This document shows positions 26,097 through 31,807 of a stretch of 35,700 bases of DNA, piece by piece. The DNA is from Candidatus Doudnabacteria bacterium CG10_big_fil_rev_8_21_14_0_10_41_10. Its GTDB lineage: Bacteria; Patescibacteriota; Doudnabacteria; UBA920; 2-01-FULL-50-11. Below the pieces are notes generated by a model. The model made no database searches, had not been told where the DNA came from, and saw only the letters and a list, made by a program, of their open reading frames with translations. Location: NCBI GenBank assembly GCA_002773695.1, contig PFAJ01000017.1, positions 1-35,700 on the forward strand. The letters are read 5' to 3'. How positions within the stretch are numbered: position 1 is the first letter of the stretch; each line of letters starts with the position of its first letter. Made by a program: the position numbers and the translations under genes.

Positions 26097-26348
26097 CTAC
26101 CGCGGCCGCAGAGCCATGGCGAACACCACCATACCGATAGCTACAATCACGCTTTGAATGCTTTCGATCTGTAGCTGCAGCACAGACCGATGCTCGTCTG
26201 AGACAAAGTAATAAACGCCACGAGCGAACACCACAGCAGCTGCCGTCATCCACCCGTTATAGAAACTGCTCACGCAATCCAGGGGCCGACTGATGATGCG
26301 GACCACACTCTTCAGAACGATTGTCGCCTTCTTAGTTTTAGGCCTCAT
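26097..26348 (-). CDS. two-pass membrane microprotein of the insert (83 aa)
   Basis: Unrecognised. A basic N-terminus (MRPKTKKATIVLKSVVRII) is followed by a hydrophobic segment at about 32-50 (GWMTAAAVVFARGVYYFV), a charged connecting stretch (SDEHRSVLQLQIESIQS) and a second segment at about 66-79 (VIVAIGMVVFAMAL) ending in RPR. It has a near-consensus GGAGGAAGGAC before the ATG, its own promoter and terminator. Size and layout recall holin-like or toxin-like small membrane proteins, but no homology is claimed. Confidence 0.7.
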   Translation of the reverse strand: MRPKTKKATIVLKSVVRIISRPLDCVSSFYNGWMTAAAVVFARGVYYFVSDEHRSVLQLQIESIQSVIVAIGMVVFAMALRPR

Positions 26349-26423
26349 GTCCTTCCTCCCGAAGGACCGAGGCCACCAACCGGACCTCTGTCCGGTTGGT
26401 TTCTGGTGCCTCCTTTTGGTTGG
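26349..26423 (-). promoter_or_regulatory. structured 5' leader with the ribosome site in a loop
   Basis: Two perfect hairpins fill the leader: an 11-bp stem ACCAACCGGAC/GTCCGGTTGGT (26375-26400, loop CTCT on the plus strand), which can be enclosed by GAGGC/GCCTC, and a 7-bp stem GTCCTTC/GAAGGAC (26349-26367) whose five-base loop GGGAG carries most of the Shine-Dalgarno of the 83-aa gene. The ATG follows the second stem directly. This looks like an RNA element controlling translation. Confidence 0.6.
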
Positions 26424-26429
26424 CCCATA

Positions 26430-26458
26430 ACAATAACCAAAATAAAGACTTATGTCAA
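26430..26458 (-). promoter_or_regulatory. sigma-70-like promoter of the insert
   Basis: Perfect TTGACA (26453-26458), 17-base spacer, TATTGT (26430-26435). The predicted start is near 26423. The -35 overlaps the base after the stop of the upstream gene fragment, which shows tight packing. Confidence 0.75.
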
Positions 26459-26459
26459 A

Positions 26460-26602
26460 TCAGGCAGTCGCTAAATCCTCCGTATGTTCGCCAAGAGTTG
26501 ATGGTGGAAGGTCGAGGGTCTTCTGAGCAGCCTGGCGTGTTCGATCAGCTTGAGCTTTCTGAAAGTCTTCATAGAAGAAGCTCGACAGGGTAACAAGCTG
26601 AT
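26460..26602 (-). CDS. 3' gene fragment at the insert edge
   Basis: The frame from the ltrA junction reads NQLVTLSSFFYEDFQKAQAD and then about 27 more polar residues ending EHTEDLATA and TGA (26460-26462). The composition is that of a real protein (amphipathic helix, Gln/Ala-rich). There is no in-frame start inside the insert, so it is a C-terminal piece. It could be the second half of the gene whose start lies at 25811 at the other edge. Confidence 0.45.
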
Positions 26603-26767
26603 TGAGCCAACCCACGCCCACCAAACCGGCACGAACAATAACAAAAAAGACAAAAAACCGTTTATCAAAAGATGTTCTACCAAAAATTCGGTTAGCCGAG
26701 CCATCGAGATAACAAAAACTAGATCGTAAAATAGCTCGATCCAGGTGGCATGTCTATGTCCCACATC
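26603..26767 (-). pseudogene. ltrA: ltrA pseudogene, 5' part
   Basis: The first ~55 residues of an LtrA protein: GHRHATWIELFYDLVFVISM, ARLTEFLVEHL and LFVPVWWAWVGS. The family hallmarks HxTWxELFxDLxFV and PxWWAWVG are intact. It starts at GTG 26767 or ATG 26764. The reading frame leaves ltrA after Ser at 26603-26605, where the 862-bp insert begins, and runs on to a stop 43 codons later. Confidence 0.85.
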
Positions 26768-26826
26768 TTCTTTGATTTTTGCTATTGGTGAAACAAAAAT
26801 ATTAGAAAATCTAAACCCGAAAAAAA

Positions 26827-27096
26827 TTAAAATCTATAACTGTCTAAACGATCAACTTTTAACCCTTCACCTTCACTTAAAATATGAAGTTTTCTTCCTA
26901 ATTCCTCGGCTCTGTCGGTGAGACTATTCAAGCGTGATGTATCTGGGCTGGCGGTATCCATCCCTTTAACCTCTGGTAAATTGTTTCTAAATGCAGCGAT
27001 CTCATCCAGTAAACGGTTAAATTCCTTTTGGTCGTCGCTCAACATCTCTTCTTTTGATATTTCAGGTTTTCTTAAAATATCCCTAAAAAATCCCAT
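26827..27096 (-). CDS. hypothetical helical protein (89 aa)
   Basis: Unrecognised: MGFFRDILRKPEISKEEML, then two charged helices (about 20-45 and 53-75) separated by a short Pro/Gly/Ser loop. Soluble, no motif. Its start is five bases after the stop of the alkD-like gene, so it belongs to the same transcript. It is followed by the ltrA remnant after 59 bases. Confidence 0.65.
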   Translation of the reverse strand: MGFFRDILRKPEISKEEMLSDDQKEFNRLLDEIAAFRNNLPEVKGMDTASPDTSRLNSLTDRAEELGRKLHILSEGEGLKVDRLDSYRF

Positions 27097-27101
27097 AATA
27101 A

Positions 27102-27803
27102 TTATGATTTAATTCTTAAACGTTTTATTACCGCGTCGCTAGTCAACTCACGGATAGCATCGACTGCTATCCAATGAGCGGGCTTTGATTTTATTATCGC
27201 AATTTCTCGCGCAATTTTCAAGGCTTTCCGCCGAGACGCCTCATTTCTTTTCCCAATTTGTCGCAACGCCCAGTTTACCGCCTTCTTTACCATTTTCCGT
27301 TCATCGGTCGCGTATTTTTTTATGTCTTTAAAAAATCCATACAATTTTTTGTCCGGCCCTTTGTCTTTCCATGCGAGTACCGCGACCAAAGCGAACCCGG
27401 CTCGTTTTTCATATTCCCTTTGTCTCTTTATCCACTCCTTGGCTTTCTGTAAAGCCTTCGGATGATAACAAAATAAATTTAAGCAAGTTTGGTCGACAAT
27501 ATCCCACGAATCAAAACCTTTTATCCAAAAGTCCATCTGCTTTTCTGTGACTTTTTCTTTCTCCTCTACTATTCCAGCTAGAACGCGGGCTTCGTGAATC
27601 CCGGTTTTCCACAACTTCCCCGCCAGTTTATGTGACTTTGGAATACGCCGAGCCAGATTTCGTAAATCCGTCACCGAAACCCCCAGTATTTTTTTGCCGG
27701 TTATCCCAAATCTTTTCATGCCCTCAAGATTTCTTCGTGTTGAAAGTCTACGAAGTTCCGATAAAACATCTGGCAATTTTTCAATTTTCTTTGTTATCCC
27801 CAT
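27102..27803 (-). CDS. DNA alkylation repair protein (AlkD-like)
   Basis: A 233-residue HEAT-like repeat DNA glycosylase (PF08713 type). Helical repeats run through the protein. The conserved core motifs include GVSVTDLRNLARRI, LWKTGIHEARVLAGIVEE, FDSWDIVDQTCLNLF (the W-D-x-x-D region around the catalytic Asp), EWIKRQREYEKRAGFAL and VKKAVNWALRQIGKRN. AlkD enzymes remove bulky or cationic N3/N7-alkylpurines without base flipping. The upstream region has TTATAAC about 20 bases before the ATG as a possible -10. Confidence 0.88.
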   Translation of the reverse strand: MGITKKIEKLPDVLSELRRLSTRRNLEGMKRFGITGKKILGVSVTDLRNLARRIPKSHKLAGKLWKTGIHEARVLAGIVEEKEKVTEKQMDFWIKGFDSWDIVDQTCLNLFCYHPKALQKAKEWIKRQREYEKRAGFALVAVLAWKDKGPDKKLYGFFKDIKKYATDERKMVKKAVNWALRQIGKRNEASRRKALKIAREIAIIKSKPAHWIAVDAIRELTSDAVIKRLRIKS

Positions 27804-27840
27804 AAACTTTTAAAATAATCCTGTTATAATTTTATTATTT

Positions 27841-28000
27841 ATAGGAGTTACGGGTTTGAGCTGAATTCAAGGAAAAACTGAGGATTTGGCCGAAGGCGTA
27901 GTTGAACTACGTCGAGGTCAAACCGCAAGTTTTGACAAAGAAGTCGGCCAAATGCTTGCTGGAGGTCGGGCTTTGCCCGACCGGAGCAAACATTCCCGTA
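27841..28000. repeat. structured interspersed element
   Basis: A 160-base stretch between the alkD-like gene and a second repeat: TTACGGG/CCCGTA near its ends, an internal perfect hairpin GGTCGGGC-TTT-GCCCGACC and GTAGTTGAACTAC. There is no ORF with a ribosome site. It is MITE-like or a structured RNA. Confidence 0.5.
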
Positions 28001-28006
28001 TTTTGA

Positions 28007-28116
28007 ATTACGAAATGCGAAATTTTATGCTTCGAGCAGGGTCGAGAAGATAAAATTGTGCTTGTTTTGAAAGCTTTGAGTTCTCGACAAGCTCGAACAA
28101 TATTGAATTTCGTAAT
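28007..28116. repeat. 110-bp inverted-repeat element
   Basis: Ten-base terminal inverted repeats ATTACGAAAT (28007-28016)/ATTTCGTAAT (28107-28116) enclose a long hairpin: TTCGAGC-agg-GTCGAGAA and TTCTCGAC-aa-GCTCGAA. No coding capacity; a small MITE-like element. Confidence 0.65.
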
Positions 28117-28161
28117 CCAAAGTCCTATAAGTCCTAACTTTCTTTATTTCTAAGGGGAAAA

Positions 28162-28305
28162 ATGAGAAGCCGTACGCAAAACGCAAGGAGACGAGCAAGA
28201 CGAATCCTTCCACCAAAAAAGAAGTATAGAAAATCCTGGAAGAGAGACACTCGTCCATATGGTGACCAAGAAGTTTCCTCCGCCACCACAAACGCCGAAA
28301 AGTAG
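28162..28305 (+). CDS. very basic small protein (47 aa)
   Basis: Starts MRSRTQNARRRARRILPPKK and ends QEVSSATTNAEK. About a third of the residues are Arg or Lys, concentrated in the first 33, then a short acidic/polar tail. AAGGGG lies four bases before the ATG, and a weak hairpin with seven Ts follows. It has the look of a nucleic-acid-binding or ribosome-associated peptide, but I recognise no family. Confidence 0.55.
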   Translation: MRSRTQNARRRARRILPPKKKYRKSWKRDTRPYGDQEVSSATTNAEK

Positions 28306-28313
28306 TTCATCTA

Positions 28314-28339
28314 AGCGGACTCCCACCTGCTCTTTTTTT
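28314..28339 (+). terminator. weak intrinsic terminator after 28162-28305
   Basis: AGCGG/CTGCT (28314-28331, one G-T pair) followed by seven Ts (28333-28339), nine bases after the stop codon. Confidence 0.45.
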
Positions 28340-28400
28340 ATATTTCAATTATACCATCTTTAAATAACGACCCTAAAGCAAGCTACAGGGGTATTCTGCC

Positions 28401-28446
28401 AAAAATAATAAAAACGCGCCGGATTTCAATCAAGCACATAAATCGG
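28401..28446 (-). terminator. probable terminator of the 28754 unit
   Basis: CCG-ATTT/AAAT-CCGG stem with one bulge (28419-28446), followed on the minus strand by CGCGTTTTTATTATTTTT (28401-28418). It lies about 45 bases past the stop of the small minus-strand reading frame. Confidence 0.5.
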
Positions 28447-28488
28447 CCGCCGCCGCCTGAGGTCACAAACTTCTCGTTTGAACCTCTT

Positions 28489-28754
28489 TTAAAGAACCTC
28501 CATGACTTGCTTTACCGGCGCACGAAACCCGCATAGCCGACCTGTGCTTACAAAAACCTTGAACGCTCGATCGAGCCTTCGACGATCGGTATTGTGCCAT
28601 GTCCACACATAAACTCCTCTGTCACCAGTGTATGTGAGAACCACCACACCCGACCCAAACATAGCTAGGTCACCAGCTCTTCGTTCCGCTATGAGGCGCC
28701 TGGATACGCACTCTTGCTGCGTTTGTATATTATTACAGTCCTTCTAAGTTCCAT
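28489..28754 (-). pseudogene. frameshifted small gene, or two small ORFs
   Basis: A promoter and an excellent AGGAG seven bases before ATG 28754 open MELRRTVIIYKRSKSAYPGA, which ends at TAG 28689. A second frame runs to TAA 28489 with strongly protein-like sequence: RLIAERRAGDLAMFGSGVVV, LTYTGDRGVYVWTWHNTDRR, RLDRAFKVFV and FRAPVKQVMEVL. It has no good start upstream of ATG 28662 (57 aa). A single indel would join both into about 85 residues. Unrecognised. It could be a sequencing error, true decay or programmed frameshifting. Confidence 0.5.
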
Positions 28755-28783
28755 TTTCCACTCCTAATTTATTGTGAAATTTT

Positions 28784-28812
28784 ATACTAAACCCGGTTTT
28801 AATATGTGTCAA
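28784..28812 (-). promoter_or_regulatory. promoter of the 28754 unit
   Basis: TTGACA (28807-28812), a 17-base spacer and TAGTAT (28784-28789); an overlapping TATAAA lies three bases further on. The leader of about 25 bases contains AGGAG. Confidence 0.55.
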
Positions 28813-28818
28813 TCGAGA

Positions 28819-28853
28819 AGAAGGGAACCTTCTCTATAAGAAGGTTCCCTTCT
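28819..28853 (-). terminator. perfect 15-bp hairpin after the anti-sigma gene
   Basis: AGAAGGGAACCTTCT (28819-28833) and AGAAGGTTCCCTTCT (28839-28853) form a perfect stem with a five-base loop, 24 bases past the stop. Only a CTTCTTCTC tract follows on the minus strand, so termination efficiency is uncertain. It separates the operon from the next promoter. Confidence 0.55.
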
Positions 28854-28876
28854 AAAAATCTTTTCTTGCCTACTTA

Positions 28877-30334
28877 CTATAGTGGACGAATCTGATTATC
28901 TACGCTGTCTATAATCTCCTTCGCCAACGGCACAACAATATTTGGCTGGAAATAATAAGCGTCTTGCGGAGGGTTTAGAATTGGGAAAATTAACGCCGGA
29001 ACAAACAATTCACGAGCTTCTTCACGACCGTTTGGTAAATAATACTGGACAAGCTCCACGCTCGGCGTTCCAATTTCTATTTCTACCACACTTTGCGCGA
29101 TCTCCGGATAATAATTGTAGATTCCGCCACGCTCCACAATATCCAAAATTTTGCGTGGGTCAGTCACTGCCGCGTAAGATGACGACTCAAAACTTTGGGT
29201 GGTAAGATTCCAAACCCCGATCACTCGGTTATAGCGCGTATTAACCGAAACCATCATCCCGGTTGGGCGACCGCTCATATCATGAACGATTTTTCCATCT
29301 ATCTGAAATGGATAGATCACAGAAAAAGTATCAGGAATCCACGCTTGCGATTTATCTACTACTGCCTCATAAGCAATCAACCACTGCTCATCAACTACCG
29401 GCTCGCCGTAATTTTTGGTAGAGATCCCATGCTCGGAAAGAAACCTCTCGGCAATCCCAATTATCTTGCCATCCGAAGGGATGTCTCCCACAGTAAGCCA
29501 CTCACTATCAGCAGGACAACCGGAACCATTGCACAACGGCCGCAACTCCGGCCAACGTAGCCAGTTTTGATTAATGCTAACCGTACCGTTTTGCAAGTCT
29601 ACCGAAATCAAATATCCATAATCTTTATCTTCTGTTAAAGTAAAATTTTGCAAGCTGGCACCAGAAAAACTGCTAAAATTTGCAAGACCCAAATCAAAAC
29701 TTCTCAACAGTCCGTTTACTCCCTCAGCCCCTATCTGCCCTTTGATTCTACGCACTATTTCAATCTGACTTTCAGTTAGATCTAAACTCTCTCCTGTATA
29801 TACAAATTTATAAGAAGTTGGTAAATAATAAGGAAGAATGCCAAGCCCACCACCTCCACCCATACCAATAGCCTGATCCGACCCGCCACCTGATTGTGGC
29901 CGAGAAGAACCCTCTCTTGTGCCAGAGAACGCGGAAGAGGACTGCATAAGACCGGATAAATCCCCAAAAGCATTTTCTGAAACTGAAACCAATTTTTGAT
30001 CGTTTTCAAACGCGACTCTGTTTGGTGAAAGATCGCTTTGGGTGTTTAAAAATAACACTCCTGCCGCGATAACCAAAACAACCACCGCTACACTTGTTAC
30101 TAATTTTAGTTTGAACATATTTATAAAATTTAATTGTGAATTTTTTTTACTCAATTGCTTTGCTCTTAAGAACAATTGTTTTCGGGTTTTAGCAAGAAAC
30201 TTATCATCGATAACTACGTCTGGCTTGTCTGCCAGTAATTTCTTTACGATTTTCAAGAGCTCCCTTTTTTGCTTTTCCAAAGTGGGAGACTGCTCAATAA
30301 GCTCTTTTATAATTTGATTTACTTCGTTATTCAT
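28877..30334 (-). CDS. membrane-anchored probable anti-sigma protein
   Basis: A 485-residue protein with a charged helical cytoplasmic N-terminus (1-70), one membrane helix at about 77-97 (KLVTSVAVVVLVIAAGVLFL) and a large outside domain. The latter has Ser/Gly-rich segments (about 130-165, GGGSDQAIGMGGGGGLG) and Trp/Tyr-rich beta-type sequence (LRWPELRPLCNGSGCPADSE with two Cys; YNRVIGVWNLTTQ). It lies directly downstream of an ECF sigma gene, the usual place of the cognate anti-sigma factor, and the inside-TM-outside layout fits. No ZAS zinc motif is visible, so the anti-sigma role is from context only. Confidence 0.7.
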   Translation of the reverse strand: MNNEVNQIIKELIEQSPTLEKQKRELLKIVKKLLADKPDVVIDDKFLAKTRKQLFLRAKQLSKKNSQLNFINMFKLKLVTSVAVVVLVIAAGVLFLNTQSDLSPNRVAFENDQKLVSVSENAFGDLSGLMQSSSAFSGTREGSSRPQSGGGSDQAIGMGGGGGLGILPYYLPTSYKFVYTGESLDLTESQIEIVRRIKGQIGAEGVNGLLRSFDLGLANFSSFSGASLQNFTLTEDKDYGYLISVDLQNGTVSINQNWLRWPELRPLCNGSGCPADSEWLTVGDIPSDGKIIGIAERFLSEHGISTKNYGEPVVDEQWLIAYEAVVDKSQAWIPDTFSVIYPFQIDGKIVHDMSGRPTGMMVSVNTRYNRVIGVWNLTTQSFESSSYAAVTDPRKILDIVERGGIYNYYPEIAQSVVEIEIGTPSVELVQYYLPNGREEARELFVPALIFPILNPPQDAYYFQPNIVVPLAKEIIDSVDNQIRPL

Positions 30335-30342
30335 AAAGGTTT

Positions 30343-30434
30343 TGTCATCCTGAGCGGAGTCGAGATATCTCTTCCCCGACTTTCAGCCGGAGATAGAGAT
30401 TCCTCCATTGCGCTTCGCTACAGTCGGAATGACA
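30343..30434. repeat. 92-bp TGTCAT...ATGACA repeat
   Basis: Begins TGTCATCCTGAGCGGAGTCG and ends TCGGAATGACA, with internal GAGATA...TCTC and GAGATAGAGA blocks that can pair. It is the widespread GTCATTCCGAGCGAAGCG kind of interspersed repeat. Its edge supplies the last codons and stop of the sigma gene. A related partial copy is at 31110-31145. Confidence 0.65.
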
Positions 30435-31017
30435 TATTGGAATTCAGCAGCCAAACCAATAAAACGCTTAATGGGATATGTTTTCTCAACTTTGTTATAG
30501 TCCGCGAAAAACTCATCTTGCATAAACTTTCGGTTTTTCCTAACACCTCCGCGATCTCTTTGTAAGATAACCCATCCCATACCCTCATAACGACAATCTC
30601 CCTCTGCTCCGGATCAATCTTGGAAAGATACTGTTGAACTTTTTCCAATTGGGTGCGAACGCTAATCTCTGTTTCCACGGATCCAGATGAAGCCGGCTCG
30701 GGAATTTGAAAGATGTCTGTGATTCCATGATTGGTGCGGGAATAATCTATCACTGCGTTCCTGGCGATACTAAAAAGCCACGATGAGAAATTTCCTCTTG
30801 ATGAATCAAATGACCTTATTCGCTCTAAGGCTTTCAGAAATACTTGGCCGGCCAAATCTTCGGCGGTTTGTTTATGGAAAGTTCGGCGATAAATATACGA
30901 GTAAATTCTCCGGACATATCCGTCATAAAGCTGGGTAAAGTTTTCCAACTTCCCCTCTTGGCATTGAGAAATAATTTTGCCCTCAGTTATTTCCAAATTC
31001 CCGCTATTAATATTCAA
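30418..31017 (-). CDS. ECF-family RNA polymerase sigma factor
   Basis: A 199-residue sigma-70 family group 4 factor. Region 2 (about 28-95) has YDGYVRRIYSYIYRRTFHKQ, AEDLAGQVFLKALERI and SSWLFSIARNAVIDYSR; region 4 (about 128-180) has LSKIDPEQREIVVMRVWDGL and SYKEIAEVLGKTESLCKMSF. The start is TTG 31017; no ATG or GTG fits. An extended -10 TGATACAAT ends eight bases before it. The C-terminal tail after KLRKHIP is hydrophobic, and its last residues (MSFRL, stop) lie inside an interspersed repeat, so the natural end may have been replaced. Confidence 0.9.
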   Translation of the reverse strand: MNINSGNLEITEGKIISQCQEGKLENFTQLYDGYVRRIYSYIYRRTFHKQTAEDLAGQVFLKALERIRSFDSSRGNFSSWLFSIARNAVIDYSRTNHGITDIFQIPEPASSGSVETEISVRTQLEKVQQYLSKIDPEQREIVVMRVWDGLSYKEIAEVLGKTESLCKMSFSRTITKLRKHIPLSVLLVWLLNSNMSFRL

Positions 31018-31025
31018 TCACTTTA

Positions 31026-31034
31026 ATTGTATCA
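31026..31034 (-). promoter_or_regulatory. extended -10 of the sigma gene
   Basis: TGATACAAT on the minus strand, ending eight bases before the TTG start, so the mRNA has almost no leader. It is identical to the element before the 443-652 gene. Confidence 0.5.
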
Positions 31035-31109
31035 TATTTTAAAGAGCTTTTTTGGCGCCTCTAATAATGATTACGAATAAAAACAATAAACGTAACAAAA
31101 AACCCACTC

Positions 31110-31145
31110 TGTCATTCCGGACGTCACGAAGGGCGATCTGGAATT
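31110..31145. repeat. partial copy of the TGTCATTCC repeat
   Basis: TGTCATTCCGGACGTCACGA then AGGGCGATCTGGAAT. ATTCCGGA and TCTGGAAT can pair. It lies between the 121-aa membrane protein stop and the sigma promoter. Confidence 0.5.
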
Positions 31146-31151
31146 TAAAAA

Positions 31152-31517
31152 TTATAATTTAAAAATCTTTTCGGTCAAATACCCGGTCACGGCAAGTTGA
31201 ATAGTCGGTGATAAACCGGTTCCCAACAACGGCACAAGAGGCATCGTGTCCTCGTATTGCCAAAAATTTAGATACAAAGCAGACCATTCGACTACTACGG
31301 AAAAAACCAAGGTGATAAAAATAAAAACGCCCAGGCCAAATCTCCTTGTAAGTAAAAATATAACCGTAATCCAGGAAGCATCCCACAAAGACGCCAAAAA
31401 CAAAGAATACGACTGGGTTACTATCGGATGAATCGCTCGGTACAACCCGAAATGTAAATACTCCCAAATTAAGTTGAGGATTAATGCTGTAATAAATATT
31501 ATTTTATACACTTTCAT
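31152..31517 (-). CDS. hypothetical four-helix membrane protein (121 aa)
   Basis: Unrecognised. Four hydrophobic segments at about 4-22, 38-56, 62-82 and 95-114, with conserved-looking polar/aromatic residues between them (NLIWEYLHFGLY, SLWDASW, EWSALYLNFWQYED). It is possibly an enzyme-like or carrier membrane protein. TATAAT lies six bases before the ATG, giving a leaderless transcript. A different short frame upstream (MYLSLCSPWAFSI, 31525-31566, after AAGGAG) overlaps the promoter and is probably not a gene. Confidence 0.7.
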   Translation of the reverse strand: MKVYKIIFITALILNLIWEYLHFGLYRAIHPIVTQSYSLFLASLWDASWITVIFLLTRRFGLGVFIFITLVFSVVVEWSALYLNFWQYEDTMPLVPLLGTGLSPTIQLAVTGYLTEKIFKL

Positions 31518-31523
31518 GCTTAA

Positions 31524-31529
31524 ATTATA
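31524..31529 (-). promoter_or_regulatory. -10 of the 31517 gene (leaderless)
   Basis: TATAAT on the minus strand ends six bases before the ATG at 31517. No clear -35. Confidence 0.5.
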
Positions 31530-31616
31530 TACTAAATGCCCAAGGGCTGCATAAGCTCAGATACATATTGCACTCCTTGGTAATAAAAAGGGTGGTAAAA
31601 AGGGGACACGAACCGT

Positions 31617-31655
31617 TTATTTATATTTCTTAGGTCGCCCTAGTTTTCTGATTGT
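31617..31655 (-). pseudogene. RAYT transposase C-terminal remnant
   Basis: The minus-strand frame ends RKLGRPKKYK and TAA (31617-31619), the GRPxK tail typical of REP-associated tyrosine (Y1) transposases. Everything upstream is replaced by the 28-nt repeat at 31655-31682, whose TGA interrupts the frame. GTGTCCCCTTTTT follows on the other side (31598-31610), the kind of CCCC-rich border found around these transposases. It is an internally deleted element. Confidence 0.6.
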
Positions 31656-31682
31656 GAAGAAAAGGGGTCAGGAGCTATTTTC
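31655..31682. repeat. 28-nt RAYT-associated repeat, copy 1
   Basis: Contains AAAAGGGGTCAGGAGCTATT; identical over 28 bases to 35637-35664. This motif type (GGGGTCAGGAGCTATTTTC) is known beside Y1/RAYT transposases. Confidence 0.8.
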
Positions 31683-31722
31683 TCTCAAAACTTCGGCCCA
31701 TTTGTTTTTGAATTTGGATGTC

Positions 31723-31765
31723 GCAAATGGAAAAGGAGGGGTTTGGGGAGGAATTTTCCATTTGC
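31723..31765 (-). terminator. 12-bp hairpin after the 1210-aa gene
   Basis: GCAAATGGAAAA (31723-31734) and TTTTCCATTTGC (31754-31765) form a perfect stem around a G-rich loop (GGAGGGGTTTGGGGAGG on the plus strand), about 43 bases past the stop. No T-run; it may end transcription or protect the 3' end. The rest of 31518-31807 is promoter, RAYT remnant and repeat. Confidence 0.5.
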
Positions 31766-31807
31766 TCCTCTGTTTTCTTTTGGCGAAATTCGGGCGGGCT
31801 TCAGAAA

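Larger units (their letters stand above)
25741..26602 (-). mobile_element. 862-bp insert splitting ltrA
   Basis: The flanking ltrA codons join exactly when this segment is removed (WWAWVGS + TMYVNRFDTDD), with a one-base ambiguity and no target duplication. The segment is visibly richer in G+C than its surroundings. It holds, in minus-strand order, a gene 3' fragment, a promoter, a two-hairpin leader, an 83-aa membrane protein, a terminator, a 67-75-aa protein and a gene 5' fragment. No transposase, integrase or terminal inverted repeats are seen. Alternatives are a captured foreign fragment or an assembly chimera. Confidence 0.7.
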
